Assembly: GCF_016863115.1 (NCBI RefSeq)
Contig: NZ_BOOG01000023.1
Span: 47,605-111,604 of the forward strand
Length of the DNA: 64,000 nucleotides
Direction of reading: 5' to 3'
Origin: Sphaerimonospora thailandensis
GTDB taxonomy: Bacteria; Actinomycetota; Actinomycetes; Streptosporangiales; Streptosporangiaceae
The number at the start of each line of letters is the position of its first letter. Within the stretch, counting starts at the first letter, position 1. This document shows, in pieces, positions 27,668 to 37,361 of the stretch. The notes under the pieces were generated by a model. That model searched no databases. It was not told the DNA's origin and saw only the letters and a list, made by a program, of their open reading frames with translations. Made by a program: the position numbers and the translations under genes.

Positions 27668-28480
27668 GTGGCGGAAGGGCGCGCGGTGACGAAGTTCGAC
27701 GAGGCGACGCAGGCGATCCGGGTCGACGACGCGACCTATGACGTGTGTCTCGATGACGCGTACTCGATCGGCGGCCCGCTGAACGGCGGCTATCTCATGG
27801 CCACCGTCCTGCGGGCCGTCGTGGACGCCTCGCCGCACGCGCACCCGGTGTCCACGAGTGCCCAGTTCCTCCGGGTGCCCCGGCCCGGCCCGGCCACTGT
27901 GCGGCTGGCCCGGCTCAAGTCCGGCCGGACGGCCACGATGACGCGGGCGACCCTCGTCCAGGACGGCGAGTCGTTCATCGAGGCCCTGGTGACGACGGCG
28001 ACGCTCGATCCCGCGGCGGTCCCGGACTGGTCGGACGCGCCGTCGACGACGATGCCCGACCCCGCTCACTGCGTACCCCTGCCCGTGCCCAAGGCCGAGT
28101 CGAACATGAACCTCAGCGCTCAGGTGGAGATGCTGTTCGATCCCCCGACGGTCGGGTGGCTCGCCGGGGAGCCGACCGGGCGGCCGGAGTCCCGGGCGTA
28201 CTTCCGGATGGCCGAACCGCAGGACCCGGATCCCTACGTGATCGCGCTGGCCGTCGACGCGCTGCCGCCCGTGGTGTTCTCGGCCGGCGCGCGCGGCTGG
28301 GCCCCGACGGTCGAGTTGACCTGGCACCTGCGTGCCCTGCCCGCGCCCGGATGGCTCACGGTCATCGGCGGCGGGCGGTTGATCAGCGACGGCTGGTTCG
28401 ACGAGGACGTCGAGGTGTGGGACTCGGCGGGCCGGCTGGTCGCCCAATCCCGTCAGATCGCCCGCGTCGGCCGCGGCTGA
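27668..28480 (+). CDS. Double hot-dog thioesterase-like protein (TesB-like)
   Basis: The 270-residue protein resembles actinobacterial acyl-CoA thioesterase-like proteins: a first hot-dog half with [16 protein letters not shown] and [15 protein letters not shown], a second with [21 protein letters not shown] and a closing [13 protein letters not shown]. Substrate unknown. GTG 27668 has GGGAG 7 nt upstream. TAAAGT at 27632-27637 is a likely -10 box. It precedes murI by 29 bp, but murI seems to have its own -10 element. Confidence 0.8.
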   Translation: MAEGRAVTKFDEATQAIRVDDATYDVCLDDAYSIGGPLNGGYLMATVLRAVVDASPHAHPVSTSAQFLRVPRPGPATVRLARLKSGRTATMTRATLVQDGESFIEALVTTATLDPAAVPDWSDAPSTTMPDPAHCVPLPVPKAESNMNLSAQVEMLFDPPTVGWLAGEPTGRPESRAYFRMAEPQDPDPYVIALAVDALPPVVFSAGARGWAPTVELTWHLRALPAPGWLTVIGGGRLISDGWFDEDVEVWDSAGRLVAQSRQIARVGRG

Positions 28481-28495
28481 CCGCGGGGTTTCCCC

Positions 28496-28501
28496 TAATC
28501 T
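28496..28501 (+). promoter_or_regulatory. -10 box for leaderless murI
   Basis: TAATCT is 8 nt before GTG 28510. Confidence 0.4.
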
Positions 28502-28509
28502 TGGGAAGC

Positions 28510-29388
28510 GTGCCGGACAACAGCAGCGCGATCGGGATCTTCGACAGCGGAGTGGGCGGACTCACCGTCGCTCGGTCGATCATCGACCAGTTGCCCCATG
28601 AGTCGATCTTCTACGTCGCCGACACGGCGCGTCAGCCGTACGGGCCCAAGAGCATCGCCGAACTGCGCGCCTACGCGCTCGAGGTGATGGACCACCTCGT
28701 CGAGCACGACGTCAAGATGCTGGTGATCGCGTGTAACAGCGCCAGCTCCGCCGTGCTCAGGGACGCCAGGGAGCGGTACGACGTCCCGGTCGTCGAGGTC
28801 ATCCAGCCCGCCACCCGCCGTGCCGTACGGGCGACCAGGAACGGCCGGGTCGGTGTGATCGGCACGCGGGCGACGATCGAGTCGATGGCCTATCACGACG
28901 CCTTCACCGCCGCCCCCGACGTCGAGTTGGTCGCGGTCGCCACGCCGCTGCTCGTCGAATTCGTCGAACGCGGTGAGACGATGAGCGACGAGCTGATCGA
29001 GGTCATCCGCGGCTACCTCAAGCCGATCCAGCACTCCGGCTGCGACACGCTGATCCTGGGCTGCACGCACTATCCGCTGCTGACCGGCGCGCTGTCGTAC
29101 GTCGCGGGCGACGGGGTGACGCTGGTGTCCAGTGCCGAGGAGACCGCGAAGGACGTCTACCGGCTCCTGCACGACCACGGACTGTCCGACGGGACCACCG
29201 AGCCCGTCCACCGCTTCCGGGCCACGGGCGACACCGACCTGTTCGAGCAACTCGGGCGGCGGTTCCTCGGGCCGGAGATCCAGGCCGTCGAGATCGCGAC
29301 GTTGGGTCAGCCGGTGCGGGGTGAGTCAGTGCGGGGTGAAGCGGCGCCGGGTGAATCGAGCGAATCCGATATGGGGAGCTCGCTGTGA
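28510..29388 (+). CDS. murI: Glutamate racemase
   Basis: The 292-residue enzyme supplies D-glutamate for peptidoglycan. It has [13 protein letters not shown] at the N-terminus and both catalytic Cys: C75 (ACNSASS) and the one in LGCTHYPLL. The C-terminus carries about 25 extra residues ([19 protein letters not shown]) encoded by 15-bp near-repeats, absent from typical homologues. GTG 28510 has GGGAAG too close (1 nt) and a TAATCT box 8 nt away, so leaderless start is likely. The GTGA overlap with the next gene marks an operon. Confidence 0.93.
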   Translation: MPDNSSAIGIFDSGVGGLTVARSIIDQLPHESIFYVADTARQPYGPKSIAELRAYALEVMDHLVEHDVKMLVIACNSASSAVLRDARERYDVPVVEVIQPATRRAVRATRNGRVGVIGTRATIESMAYHDAFTAAPDVELVAVATPLLVEFVERGETMSDELIEVIRGYLKPIQHSGCDTLILGCTHYPLLTGALSYVAGDGVTLVSSAEETAKDVYRLLHDHGLSDGTTEPVHRFRATGDTDLFEQLGRRFLGPEIQAVEIATLGQPVRGESVRGEAAPGESSESDMGSSL

Positions 29389-30143
29389 AATTGACCGTCA
29401 TCGGATGCTCGGGCAGCTTTCCCGGGCCGGACAGCCCGTCGTCCTGTTATCTGCTGGAGGCCGAGGGCTTCCGGCTGCTGCTCGATTTCGGCAGCGGGGC
29501 GCTCGGCGCGCTGCAACGGCACATCGGCCTCTACGACGTCGACGCGATCTGCCTGTCCCACCTGCACGCGGATCACTGCCTCGACGTCTGCGCGTACCAC
29601 GTCGTGCGCACCTACACCCCGGACGGCCCGCTGCCCAAGGTGCCGCTGCACGCTCCCGCCGGGGCCGGCCGCAGGCTCAACGCCGCGTACGGGATGCCGG
29701 ACGAGCCGGTGCTGGAGAGCTCCTTCGATTTCGTGCCGCTGACCCCCGGGGTGACAGGGATCGGCCCATTCGAGGTGGCCACCGCGCCGATGAACCACCC
29801 CATCGAGACGTACGGCTTCCGCGTGTCCCATGGCGGCCGCCGCGTGGTGTACTCCGCCGACACGGGCGAGTGCCCGGAGTTGGTCGATCTCGCGCGCGAG
29901 GCCGATGTGCTGCTGTGCGAGGCGTCGTTTCTCGACGTTCCCGGAATGCCGCCCGGACTCCACCTCAACGGGCGGCAGGCCGCCGAGCACGCCGCTCGGG
30001 CCGAGGTGGGCACGCTCGTCCTCACGCACCTCGTGCCCTGGCACGACCCGGCCAGGATCCTCGACGACGCCTCGCGGGGCGGATTCGGCGGCCGGATGGA
30101 GCTCGCGCGCAGCGGGGCCGTCTACGACCTCACGGGGAGCTAA
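29385..30143 (+). CDS. MBL-fold hydrolase, Rv1339-like cyclic-nucleotide phosphodiesterase
   Basis: The 252-residue metallo-beta-lactamase-fold protein has the metal motif SHLHADHC, further ligands in MNHPIE and SADTGE, and the closing LTHLVPWHD. The order murI, this gene, rph, rdgB is the same as M. tuberculosis Rv1338-Rv1341, where Rv1339 is reported as an atypical cAMP phosphodiesterase. Function by orthology is inference. GTG 29385 overlaps the murI TGA, with GGGGAG 6 nt upstream. Confidence 0.88.
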   Translation: MKLTVIGCSGSFPGPDSPSSCYLLEAEGFRLLLDFGSGALGALQRHIGLYDVDAICLSHLHADHCLDVCAYHVVRTYTPDGPLPKVPLHAPAGAGRRLNAAYGMPDEPVLESSFDFVPLTPGVTGIGPFEVATAPMNHPIETYGFRVSHGGRRVVYSADTGECPELVDLAREADVLLCEASFLDVPGMPPGLHLNGRQAAEHAARAEVGTLVLTHLVPWHDPARILDDASRGGFGGRMELARSGAVYDLTGS

Positions 30144-30146
30144 GGT
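30141..30146 (+). promoter_or_regulatory. -10-like box before rph
   Basis: TAAGGT is 7 nt before ATG 30154. The overlapping AAGGTG could also act as a Shine-Dalgarno, so the meaning is ambiguous. Confidence 0.3.
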
Positions 30147-30153
30147 GACCACT

Positions 30154-30870
30154 ATGACTCGTGCAGACGGTCGTCGACCCGATCAACTTCGTCCCGTGAC
30201 CATCACCCGGAACTGGCTCGCGCACGCGGAGGGTTCCGTGCTTGTGGAGTTCGGGGCGACCAAGGTGCTGTGCGCCGCGACCGTCGAGGCCGGCGTGCCC
30301 CGATGGCGCAAGGGCAGCGGCCTGGGCTGGGTGACGGGCGAGTACGCCATGCTGCCTCGCTCCACCAACACGCGCAGCGACCGGGAGTCGGTCCGGGGCA
30401 GGATCGGCGGCCGGACGCACGAGATCTCCCGGCTGATCGGCCGGTCGTTGCGGGCCTGCGTGGACTACAAGGCGCTGGGGGAGAACTCGATCCTCCTGGA
30501 CTGCGACGTGCTGCAGGCCGACGGCGGCACCCGGACCGCCGCGATCACCGGGGCGTACGTCGCCCTCGCCGACGCGGTGGCCTGGATGCGCAAGCGGCGG
30601 ATGTGTCCCGGCGACCCGCTGGTGAACTCGGTCGCCGCCGTCTCGGTCGGCGTCATCGGCACCGAGCCGCTGCTCGACCTGTGCTACACCGAGGACGTCA
30701 AGGCCGAGACCGACATGAACGTCGTGATGACCGGCGGCGGCGACTTCGTGGAGGTGCAGGGCACGGCCGAAGGCACGCCGTTCGACCGGGCCCTGCTGAA
30801 CGGGCTGCTCGATCTCGCCACCGCCGGCTGTGCCGAGCTGACCCGCCTGCAGGCCGAGACGCTCGCCTGA
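30154..30870 (+). CDS. rph: Ribonuclease PH
   Basis: The 238-residue phosphorolytic 3'-5' exoribonuclease matures tRNA 3' ends. Landmarks are [32 protein letters not shown], the [31 protein letters not shown] Arg-rich region, and [19 protein letters not shown] 30154 gives the standard short N-terminus. It is part of the murI-MBL-rph-rdgB run with gaps of 10 and 20 bp. Confidence 0.95.
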   Translation: MTRADGRRPDQLRPVTITRNWLAHAEGSVLVEFGATKVLCAATVEAGVPRWRKGSGLGWVTGEYAMLPRSTNTRSDRESVRGRIGGRTHEISRLIGRSLRACVDYKALGENSILLDCDVLQADGGTRTAAITGAYVALADAVAWMRKRRMCPGDPLVNSVAAVSVGVIGTEPLLDLCYTEDVKAETDMNVVMTGGGDFVEVQGTAEGTPFDRALLNGLLDLATAGCAELTRLQAETLA

Positions 30871-30890
30871 TCCCCGAAAGGACAGAAGCG

Positions 30891-31493
30891 ATGACGAGGG
30901 TGGTCCTGGCCACGCGCAACGCCGGGAAGCTCGTCGAGCTGCGCCGGATCCTGGCCGAGTCCGGCGTGCCGGTCGAACTCGTGGGGCTTGACGGCTTTCC
31001 CGAGATCGGCGAGGTGGCCGAGACCGGTAGCACGTTCGCCGAGAACGCCCTGCTCAAGGCGCACGCCGTGGCGGCCGGGAGCGGGCTGCTCGCGATCGCC
31101 GACGACTCCGGGCTCTGCGTCGACGCCCTGAACGGCATGCCCGGCATCTTCTCGGCCCGATGGTCGGGCGGCCACGGTGACGACAAGGCCAACCTCAACC
31201 TGCTGCTGGCCCAGATCTCCGACGTGCCCGACGGCCGCCGCCAGGCCCATTTCGCCTGCAGCGCCGCCCTCGCGCTCCCGTCGGGCGAGGAGCACGTGGC
31301 CGAGGGGGCGGTGCACGGTGTCCTGATCCGTGAGCCTCGGGGGACGGGCGGCTTCGGCTACGACCCGATCTTCGTGCCGGAGGGCGACAGCCGTACGACC
31401 GCCGAGATGTCCGCCGTGGAGAAGGACGCCATCAGCCACCGGGGCCGCGCCTTCCGCGCCCTGGTCCCCCTCATCGCCCAAGCCGTTCCGTAA
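30891..31493 (+). CDS. rdgB: XTP/dITP diphosphatase (RdgB/HAM1)
   Basis: The 200-residue house-cleaning enzyme hydrolyses XTP, ITP and dITP. The substrate loop ATRNAGKLVEL, FAENALLKA, DDSGLCVDAL, and the C-terminal GTGGFGYDPIF and KDAISHRGRAF are all present. AAAGGAC is 8 nt before the ATG. It is the last gene of the operon. Confidence 0.95.
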   Translation: MTRVVLATRNAGKLVELRRILAESGVPVELVGLDGFPEIGEVAETGSTFAENALLKAHAVAAGSGLLAIADDSGLCVDALNGMPGIFSARWSGGHGDDKANLNLLLAQISDVPDGRRQAHFACSAALALPSGEEHVAEGAVHGVLIREPRGTGGFGYDPIFVPEGDSRTTAEMSAVEKDAISHRGRAFRALVPLIAQAVP

Positions 31494-31529
31494 CATCAGT
31501 GGCCGATTGCATACATTCGAGAAAACGGC

Positions 31530-31761
31530 TCATGCGTCGATAAAGTGCTCGGCCCAGAATTTCGAGTAGAGCGCCCGCCCGCGGTCCGGTTGTGGCGCAG
31601 CATGGTGTCGAACGGCAGTCGTACGGCTGCCGCGACGTCGTCCCGGTCGCTGGTCGTAAGCCGCGAACGGCCGTTTCCAGATAGGCGATCTCGCTTCCGT
31701 CCTCCAGCGTGGCGATCGAGAATCCGGCCAGGAGGCCGGATCTGACCCGGCCGGGCGGCAC
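31530..31761 (-). pseudogene. Frameshifted remnant of an XRE/DUF5753 (Scr1-type) regulator
   Basis: In one frame the minus strand reads GFSIATLEDGSEIAYLETAVRG, split here as GFSIATLEDGSE and IAYLETAVRG. A +1 shift continues LTTSDRDDVAAAV then FDTMLRH. Together these match the sensor end of DUF5753 regulators as I remember them. A further shift gives YSKFWAEHFIDA before a stop at 31530. The helix-turn-helix part is missing because a stop lies just upstream of the GTG at 31761. Two frameshifts and a missing N-terminus mark a dead gene. Confidence 0.5.
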
Positions 31762-31924
31762 GATCTACACGCCCTGTCCTATATCGCCTGCGGTGAGTGG
31801 GCGTGACCGCAATGGCACTCCCTGTCGGAGTTCAAGCGCGTCCAGCCGACCGTCAAACGTCGGCCTTGGTAATCAAATCCGTACAGAGAGTAGTGGGGTC
31901 TCGGCACGCTGGGGGAGTAACCCA

Positions 31925-31960
31925 ATGACGAGGCGGTTTCAAGCTGGGAGAAGCCGATGA
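31925..31960 (+). CDS. Possible 11-residue leader peptide coupled to the ATPase gene
   Basis: GGGGGAG (31911-31917) is 7 nt before ATG 31925, which encodes MTRRFQAGRSR. The TGA stop (31958-31960) overlaps the ATG of the next gene (ATGA). The ribosome binding site of the downstream gene lies inside this ORF, so its translation could control access to it. Confidence 0.35.
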   Translation: MTRRFQAGRSR

Positions 31961-32460
31961 TCGAGGCAGCCGAGGCCGTTGAGACGGTCGAGGGGCTCAA
32001 GTCAGTCAAGCCGCGAACACCACCTGTGGCCGTCCGCGGTGCGCCGGAACGGGACGGCCCGGTGCTGGGGGAGAAGTGGATTCCGCGTGACCCGCAGTGC
32101 CTGGCCTCGGTCCGCCGGTTCGTACGCGATGTGGCCGCCGACTGGGGCGCCGGCGAGGATGTCCCGGAGATCGCCGAGCTCCTGGCCTCGGAACTCGTCA
32201 CGAACGCGATCATCCATGGGTCGGTGGGCGTTCCCGAGACGAGCAGGATCAGGGTGACGATCAGCCGGGAGTGCAGGCTGCTCGTGGTCGACGTCCACGA
32301 CTCGTGCAGCGCGCTGCCCCAGCCTCGCCAGGCCCGCGATTACGACCTGCGCGGCCGGGGCCTGGCCATCGTCCAGATGTTCTCCCACCGCTGGGGCTGG
32401 GAGCTCACCCCGTACGGAAAGTCCGTCTGGTTCCAGCTCGTCGCCTGGCCCGCACTCTGA
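31957..32460 (+). CDS. ATP-binding protein, RsbW-like anti-sigma kinase fold
   Basis: The 167-residue protein has a GHKL ATPase fold: N-box ELLASELVTNAIIHG, a G1-like VVDVHDSCSALP, and GRGLAIVQMFSHRWGWEL. It lacks a transmembrane or sensor part, as in the HATPase_c_2 proteins abundant in Streptomyces, which act as anti-sigma factors or orphan kinases. The N-terminal 35 residues are non-conserved. GGGAG lies 6 nt before the ATG. No sigma factor or antagonist is adjacent. Confidence 0.85.
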   Translation: MIEAAEAVETVEGLKSVKPRTPPVAVRGAPERDGPVLGEKWIPRDPQCLASVRRFVRDVAADWGAGEDVPEIAELLASELVTNAIIHGSVGVPETSRIRVTISRECRLLVVDVHDSCSALPQPRQARDYDLRGRGLAIVQMFSHRWGWELTPYGKSVWFQLVAWPAL

Positions 32461-32610
32461 GCTGCTTTTTGGTAATTCCGCCTGGCTTGGGCATCACTCC
32501 ATAACGCTGCGGGTGGGCTGAGCCGAGCTGCGTTTTTACCGAATGCAGGACAAGTTCAGCGGCGGGTCTGGAGTTGGGAAAATCAGCCGCGGCTTCCGAG
32601 CGGTCCGCCC

Positions 32611-32616
32611 TAGCAT
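32611..32616 (+). promoter_or_regulatory. Candidate -10 box of the Tox-PL gene
   Basis: TAGCAT fits TANNNT and lies 37 nt before the ATG, giving a short leader with AAGGAGG. Confidence 0.3.
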
Positions 32617-32653
32617 CGCACCCTGATGTGCGCCAAGGAGGGGGCCGCAGCAC

Positions 32654-33943
32654 ATGAGTCAGGAGAAGTTCCGTCGGTCTGCCCGGTGGCGGTTGCCGTC
32701 CGGCATGTACGACCCCGTGGTGAGCGCGGACGGCCGCAGGTGGCGTGATTACGAGCGGGCCGCTGAGGCGTCCGGGCCAATGGCTGAGCGTCGTCTGGAG
32801 GAGCGTAGGCCGCAGGGCCGGATCCCCGCCCTGCTGAACGGCGCCGCCAACGGGTTGAGCAGCTCGCACGGCTTGAACGGCACGGATGGGATGGGGGGTT
32901 CACGGTGCGACGACCTGTTCGCAGGCAAGATCAAGACAGCGGACGTGGCCGCCGGGGAGACGCACGGCACAGGTGGGATCGTCCCCGGCGATGAGCCGGT
33001 CCATGAGCCCGCCGATGCGTGTGAGCTCTCCACGGGTCAACCGGACGGACGGCACGAGCCTGCCGTGGATCGGGCCGAGGACCGGGTAGAGAATCAGATC
33101 GAGGCTCTCGACTCCGATGAGGCGGTTGTTGACCATCGAGCCGCCGAGGCCAGTGAGCCGGCCAGCGAGATGGATGGTGCCTTCGGATCCGACAGTCAGG
33201 CTGTCCTGCCGGGCTCCGGAGTCGTGGACGCTTCGCCCGCCGCCGAGCCCGTCCCTACCGAAGATTTCCACATGGCGGGAGCGACCTCGAACGGTCTGAG
33301 GGATTGGGCGCCGGCTCTTGAGGAGGAGGACGACTGGCTCGACCGGCCGGGCCGTCCGCCGAGTCTCGAGGAGACCCGGCCGTACGGCAGGCCCGGCGGA
33401 CTGGCGGAGCCGGACCCGCAGTCGCAGGTGCGCCTGGCTCAGGCGGTCGGTGGGCGCTTCCCCGACCCGCGCGGCACGTGGATCAGGCTGATCAACGCGG
33501 AGGGACCCACGGAGGACCCGTTCCGGGCCACCAACGCGCTCGACTGCTCGCTCGCGGTGATGTCGACCTGGCATGGCGAGCCCGTCGTGGCGGCGCGCCG
33601 GTACCCGGAGTACGACACGGTCGGCCGGCCGCTGCTGACCGGGGAGATCGGGGGAGTGGCCCGGGCGGAGGAGTGGCTGGGGCACCGGTTCGAATACGTG
33701 GGGCACGGCCGCCGCGCCTACGTCGCGATCGCCCAGCGGCTGGTCTTCGGTGGTCACGGCGCGTCCGCCGTCCTGATCACTCGCTGGCCCACCGGCGGCA
33801 GCCATGCATGGAACGCCGTCAACTGCAACGGTGAGGTGCTGTGGATCGACGCTCAGCGTGGTCACATGGCCGTCGAACCGCCGTATGAGGAGGTCACCGG
33901 CGTGTTCAGCGTGGTCATCGACCGGCACGGGCAGCGCCTGTGA
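32654..33943 (+). CDS. Protein with C-terminal papain-like toxin fold (Tox-PL) domain
   Basis: The 429-residue protein has a long acidic, disordered N-terminal region (1-255) with no signal peptide and a C-terminal domain (about 270-429) with a papain-like triad: C298 (ALDCSLAVM), H384 (GSHAWNAVN) and D399 (LWIDAQRGH). This layout matches Tox-PL/glutamine deamidase domains of polymorphic toxins. It has no recognisable secretion tag (no WXG100, PAAR or RHS part), and no immunity gene is evident. It may be an intracellular enzyme or an effector whose partner lies elsewhere. AAGGAGGGGG is 9 nt before the ATG. Confidence 0.7.
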   Translation: MSQEKFRRSARWRLPSGMYDPVVSADGRRWRDYERAAEASGPMAERRLEERRPQGRIPALLNGAANGLSSSHGLNGTDGMGGSRCDDLFAGKIKTADVAAGETHGTGGIVPGDEPVHEPADACELSTGQPDGRHEPAVDRAEDRVENQIEALDSDEAVVDHRAAEASEPASEMDGAFGSDSQAVLPGSGVVDASPAAEPVPTEDFHMAGATSNGLRDWAPALEEEDDWLDRPGRPPSLEETRPYGRPGGLAEPDPQSQVRLAQAVGGRFPDPRGTWIRLINAEGPTEDPFRATNALDCSLAVMSTWHGEPVVAARRYPEYDTVGRPLLTGEIGGVARAEEWLGHRFEYVGHGRRAYVAIAQRLVFGGHGASAVLITRWPTGGSHAWNAVNCNGEVLWIDAQRGHMAVEPPYEEVTGVFSVVIDRHGQRL

Positions 33944-33976
33944 TCGGGCCTGTGATCGGGCCTGTGATCGGCCCTT
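33941..33976 (+). repeat. Three tandem 12-bp units at the end of the Tox-PL gene
   Basis: GTGATCGGGCCT is repeated at 33941-33952 and 33953-33964 with a near-copy at 33965-33976. The first unit contains the TGA stop. Confidence 0.8.
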
Positions 33977-33983
33977 CGATCGG

Positions 33984-34004
33984 CGCTGCCCGTGCCGGGC
34001 GGCG
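33984..34004. terminator. Hairpin between convergent genes
   Basis: CGCTGCCCG (33984-33992) pairs with CGGGCGGCG (33996-34004) with one G-T wobble and a 3-nt loop. It abuts the stop of the permease gene. Confidence 0.6.
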
Positions 34005-36497
34005 TCAGGAGGCGACCAGCGAACCCACGATCGAGGTCCGGGCCGCCCGCCGGGCGGGCAGCAGCGCCGCCAGCACCCCGGCCAGTCCCGACAGCACGAC
34101 GAAGATCAGGATCTGACCGATCGGGAGCTGGAAGTAGACGCGGTCCGCCATCGTCTGCGTCGCGGCCCAGCCGTACGCGATGCCGAGCACCACGCCGACG
34201 ATCGCGCCCACCAACCCGAGGACCAGGGCCTCGACCGAGAGCATGCCCCGAAGCTGGGCCCGGGTCAGCCCGAGGGCGCGCAGCAGCGCCGACTCGCGGG
34301 TCCGTTCGTGCACCGACAGCGACAGCGTGTTGGCGATGCCCAGCAGCGAGATGACGACGGCGAGCCCCAGCAGGCCGATGACGATCATCAGCAACATGTC
34401 GATCGCCTCGTCGAACTGGCCGCGCATCGCGGTGGTGCTGTCGATCTTGATCGCCGGATGGGCCGCCGTGACCTCGTCGAGGGCTCGTCGCGCCAGGTCG
34501 GCGTGCACCCCCTCGGCGGCATCGACCAGGACGACCCGCTGGGTCACCGTGTCGAAGTGCTGCACGAAGGCCTGCTCCGGGATGGTGATCGGGGGCAGCA
34601 GGGTGACACCCGACTTCAGCACCGCGCTCAACTGGAGCCGCAGGTCCCCCTTGGGCGACGCGATCGTGACCGTGTCGCCGACCTTGAGACCGAGATCCTC
34701 GGCGACGGAGTCGTTCATCGCGACCTTGCCCGGGCCGAACCCGTCCATCGATCCCGAGGCCGCCTCCGGCTTGATCGAGATGCCGAAGGCCGCCTGGGTC
34801 ACCGTGCCCACGCCGAATTCGCGGCCTTTCACCGTGGTCTCCGCCTCGCGCACATCGGTCACGTCGGTCAACTCAGACCGCCCGCGTAGCGCGTCCACCA
34901 CCGAGTCCGGCACTGTGCCGGCCTGGGCCGAGACCAGGTAGTCGATCGGGAACTGCTGGTCGAGCTCCTTGCTGGTCGTCAACCGTACGGTCGCGGTCAG
35001 CACAGACATGAACGTGATCAGCGTGACGCCGATGGTGAGCGCGACCGTCGTGGTGGCCGCCCGTCTGGGGTTGCGCCGCGCGTTGGCGAGGGCCAGCCGT
35101 CCGGGCACGCCGAACAGCCGCGCAGGCAGCCAGCCCGCCAGCCCGCTCAGCGGTTTGACGATCACCGGGCCCAGGATGAGCACGGCGAAGAAGACCAGCA
35201 CGCCGCCGCCCATCACCGTGAACAGCGCGCTCTCGCTGGGCTCCATGCTCACGCCCAGCGCGGTCAGGGCGGCGCCGGCCACCGTGAAGAGGGCGGCGAA
35301 GATCATCCGGGCGACCCCGGTGCGGAACGTCTGCTCCTCGAGCTGGGTGCGCAGCGCCGCGATCGGGGCGACCCTGGTCGCGTGGCGGGCGGGCAGCAGC
35401 GCCGCCGCCATGGTCACCACGAGCCCGGTCACGAGCCCGATGACGATCGTCTGTGCGGTCAGGCTGACCGAGCCCGTGGGGAGATCGGTCTCGACGCCCT
35501 GCAGTACGGCCACCGCGCCCGCGCCGAGGCCGTAGCCGACCAGCAGTCCGAGCACGGCCGAGACCAGCCCGACCACCGCCGACTCCAGCACGATCGAGCC
35601 GAACACCTGGCGCCGGGTCGCGCCGATGCAGCGCAGCAGCGCCATCTCACGGATCCGCTGGGCCACCAGGATGTTGAACGTGTTGTAGATGACCAGGCCG
35701 GCGACGAGCAGTGCGATCACGCCGAACAGCAGCAGCCCCACCTTCATGAAGGTCATGCTCACGCCGTTCTTCTCGGCCAGGTCGGCGGCACGCTGCTGCC
35801 CTGTCTGGACGATTGTCGTCGACTTCGGGGCGTCGGATCCGAGGGCCGCCTCGACGGCCGTACGGAGACCCTCGGGGGAGGGGCCGGCGCTGACGACGGC
35901 GATCTCACGGAAGCCCTTCTCCCCGGTCATGCGCAGGGCGTCGGCGGGAGTGAAGGCGACCGCGCCGAACCGGGCGAGATCCGCGTCGAGGCCCACGTCG
36001 AAGGTGCCGACGAGCCGGAAGTCGTGCCGGGCGCCGCGGTGATCGAGCACGGAGATCGTGTCGCCGGGCTGGAATCCCTCGGTCCTGGCGATGTTCTTCT
36101 CGAGGACGGCCTGGCCGTCCGCCTCGGGACCGTGGCCGCCCGTGACCTTGAGCCGGCTCGCCGGGATCGACACGCCCATGGTGGGATAGTCACCGGCGGT
36201 CCTGCCGTCCTTGCCGATCAGCGGAGCATCGCCGCGGACCACGGGCTGCGCGTCCCGCACGCCCGTGACGGCACTGACCTTGGCCAGCGTTTCCCGGGAC
36301 AGATCGCCTTCGGTCGGGAGCACGACCACGTCGACCGCGGCGGCGTCGTCGGCGAAGGCCCGGTTGAACCCCGCGTCGATGGTGTCGGTCAGCACGAACG
36401 TGCCGGCGATGAAGCCCACCCCCAGCGTGATCGCCAGGGAGGTGAGCAGCAGGCGCAGCTTGTGCGCGAGCAGGCCGGCGAGGGTGGTCTTGAACAC
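34005..36497 (-). CDS. ABC transporter permease, duplicated FtsX/MacB type
   Basis: The 830-residue integral membrane protein has an N-terminal helix (about 15-38), a first extracellular MacB-like domain, three helices (about 245-400), a second extracellular domain and three terminal helices. That is two FtsX modules in one chain. Such permeases pair with a separate ATPase for lipoprotein, peptide or drug release from the membrane. GTG 36497 is 3 bp after the ATPase stop. The upstream two-component genes suggest the transporter answers to a cell-envelope signal. Confidence 0.88.
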   Translation of the reverse strand: MFKTTLAGLLAHKLRLLLTSLAITLGVGFIAGTFVLTDTIDAGFNRAFADDAAAVDVVVLPTEGDLSRETLAKVSAVTGVRDAQPVVRGDAPLIGKDGRTAGDYPTMGVSIPASRLKVTGGHGPEADGQAVLEKNIARTEGFQPGDTISVLDHRGARHDFRLVGTFDVGLDADLARFGAVAFTPADALRMTGEKGFREIAVVSAGPSPEGLRTAVEAALGSDAPKSTTIVQTGQQRAADLAEKNGVSMTFMKVGLLLFGVIALLVAGLVIYNTFNILVAQRIREMALLRCIGATRRQVFGSIVLESAVVGLVSAVLGLLVGYGLGAGAVAVLQGVETDLPTGSVSLTAQTIVIGLVTGLVVTMAAALLPARHATRVAPIAALRTQLEEQTFRTGVARMIFAALFTVAGAALTALGVSMEPSESALFTVMGGGVLVFFAVLILGPVIVKPLSGLAGWLPARLFGVPGRLALANARRNPRRAATTTVALTIGVTLITFMSVLTATVRLTTSKELDQQFPIDYLVSAQAGTVPDSVVDALRGRSELTDVTDVREAETTVKGREFGVGTVTQAAFGISIKPEAASGSMDGFGPGKVAMNDSVAEDLGLKVGDTVTIASPKGDLRLQLSAVLKSGVTLLPPITIPEQAFVQHFDTVTQRVVLVDAAEGVHADLARRALDEVTAAHPAIKIDSTTAMRGQFDEAIDMLLMIVIGLLGLAVVISLLGIANTLSLSVHERTRESALLRALGLTRAQLRGMLSVEALVLGLVGAIVGVVLGIAYGWAATQTMADRVYFQLPIGQILIFVVLSGLAGVLAALLPARRAARTSIVGSLVAS

Positions 36498-36500
36498 GGC

Positions 36501-37247
36501 TCAGGCCTCCAGCGCCATCAGCGTGTCGAGGACCCGCTGCGGCGTCGGCTCGGCCAGTTCGCTGACCAGCAGCCCGTCGCGGAGGAAGACCACGTGGTCG
36601 GCGTAGGACGCGGCCACCGGGTCGTGGGTCACCATCACGATCGTCTGACCGAGCTCGCGGACCGACCGGCGCAGGAACGCCAGCACCTCGGCGCCGCTGC
36701 GCGAGTCGAGGTTGCCGGTGGGCTCGTCCGCGAAGATCACCTGTGGCTTGCTGATCAGTGCCCGTGCCACGGCGACCCGCTGCTGCTGGCCGCCGGACAG
36801 CTCGCTGGGCTTGTGCTTGAGGCGGTCCCGCAGGCCGACTGTGTCGATCACCTGGTCGAACAGGATCTGGTCGGCCTGCCGCCCCGCGATCTCCAGGGGC
36901 AGCCGGATGTTCTGCTCGGCCGTCAGCGTCGGCAGCAGGTTGAACGCCTGGAAGATGAACCCCACGCGCTCGCGCCGAAGCAGCGTGAGCTGCTTGTCGT
37001 TCAGCCGGGTGATGTCGACGTCGCCGATCATGATCTGGCCGTCGGTCACCGAGTCGAGTCCGGCCAGGCAGTGCATGAGCGTGGACTTGCCGGATCCCGA
37101 CGGCCCCATGATGGCCGTGAACGCCCCCGTGGCGAAGCCGACGTCGATCCCCCGCAGCGCGTGCACCGCCGCGTCGCCCTCGCCGTACACCTTGGTCAGT
37201 CCTCTCGCTGTGACGGCGGTACGGACATCGGTCGTTGTTGTGGTCAT
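36501..37247 (-). CDS. ABC transporter ATP-binding protein (MacB/LolD type)
   Basis: The 248-residue ATPase carries Walker A GPSGSGKST, Q-loop FIFQAFNLLP, signature LSGGQQQR, Walker B VIFADEPTGNLDS and the H-loop THD. ADEPTGNLD is typical for MacB/LolD-type partners of FtsX permeases. I chose ATG 37247 because a TAGCGT box is exactly 7 nt upstream; GTG 37256 would place the start inside that box. It lies 114 bp downstream of the response regulator on the same strand. Confidence 0.92.
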   Translation of the reverse strand: MTTTTTDVRTAVTARGLTKVYGEGDAAVHALRGIDVGFATGAFTAIMGPSGSGKSTLMHCLAGLDSVTDGQIMIGDVDITRLNDKQLTLLRRERVGFIFQAFNLLPTLTAEQNIRLPLEIAGRQADQILFDQVIDTVGLRDRLKHKPSELSGGQQQRVAVARALISKPQVIFADEPTGNLDSRSGAEVLAFLRRSVRELGQTIVMVTHDPVAASYADHVVFLRDGLLVSELAEPTPQRVLDTLMALEA

Positions 37248-37254
37248 GTCAGTC

Positions 37255-37260
37255 ACGCTA
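37255..37260 (-). promoter_or_regulatory. -10 box for the leaderless ABC operon
   Basis: On the minus strand TAGCGT is followed after 7 nt by ATG 37247. The 114-bp gap to the response regulator gives room for a regulated promoter. Confidence 0.45.
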
Positions 37261-37361
37261 TGGCCGGGATCTCGCCGTTTCCTCGGTCTCCGGGACGGAC
37301 TTGAGCCGCACTGCCGCGGTGACGTGTGCGCCCGATGTGCGACTTGTGATGTAGTCCGCGG

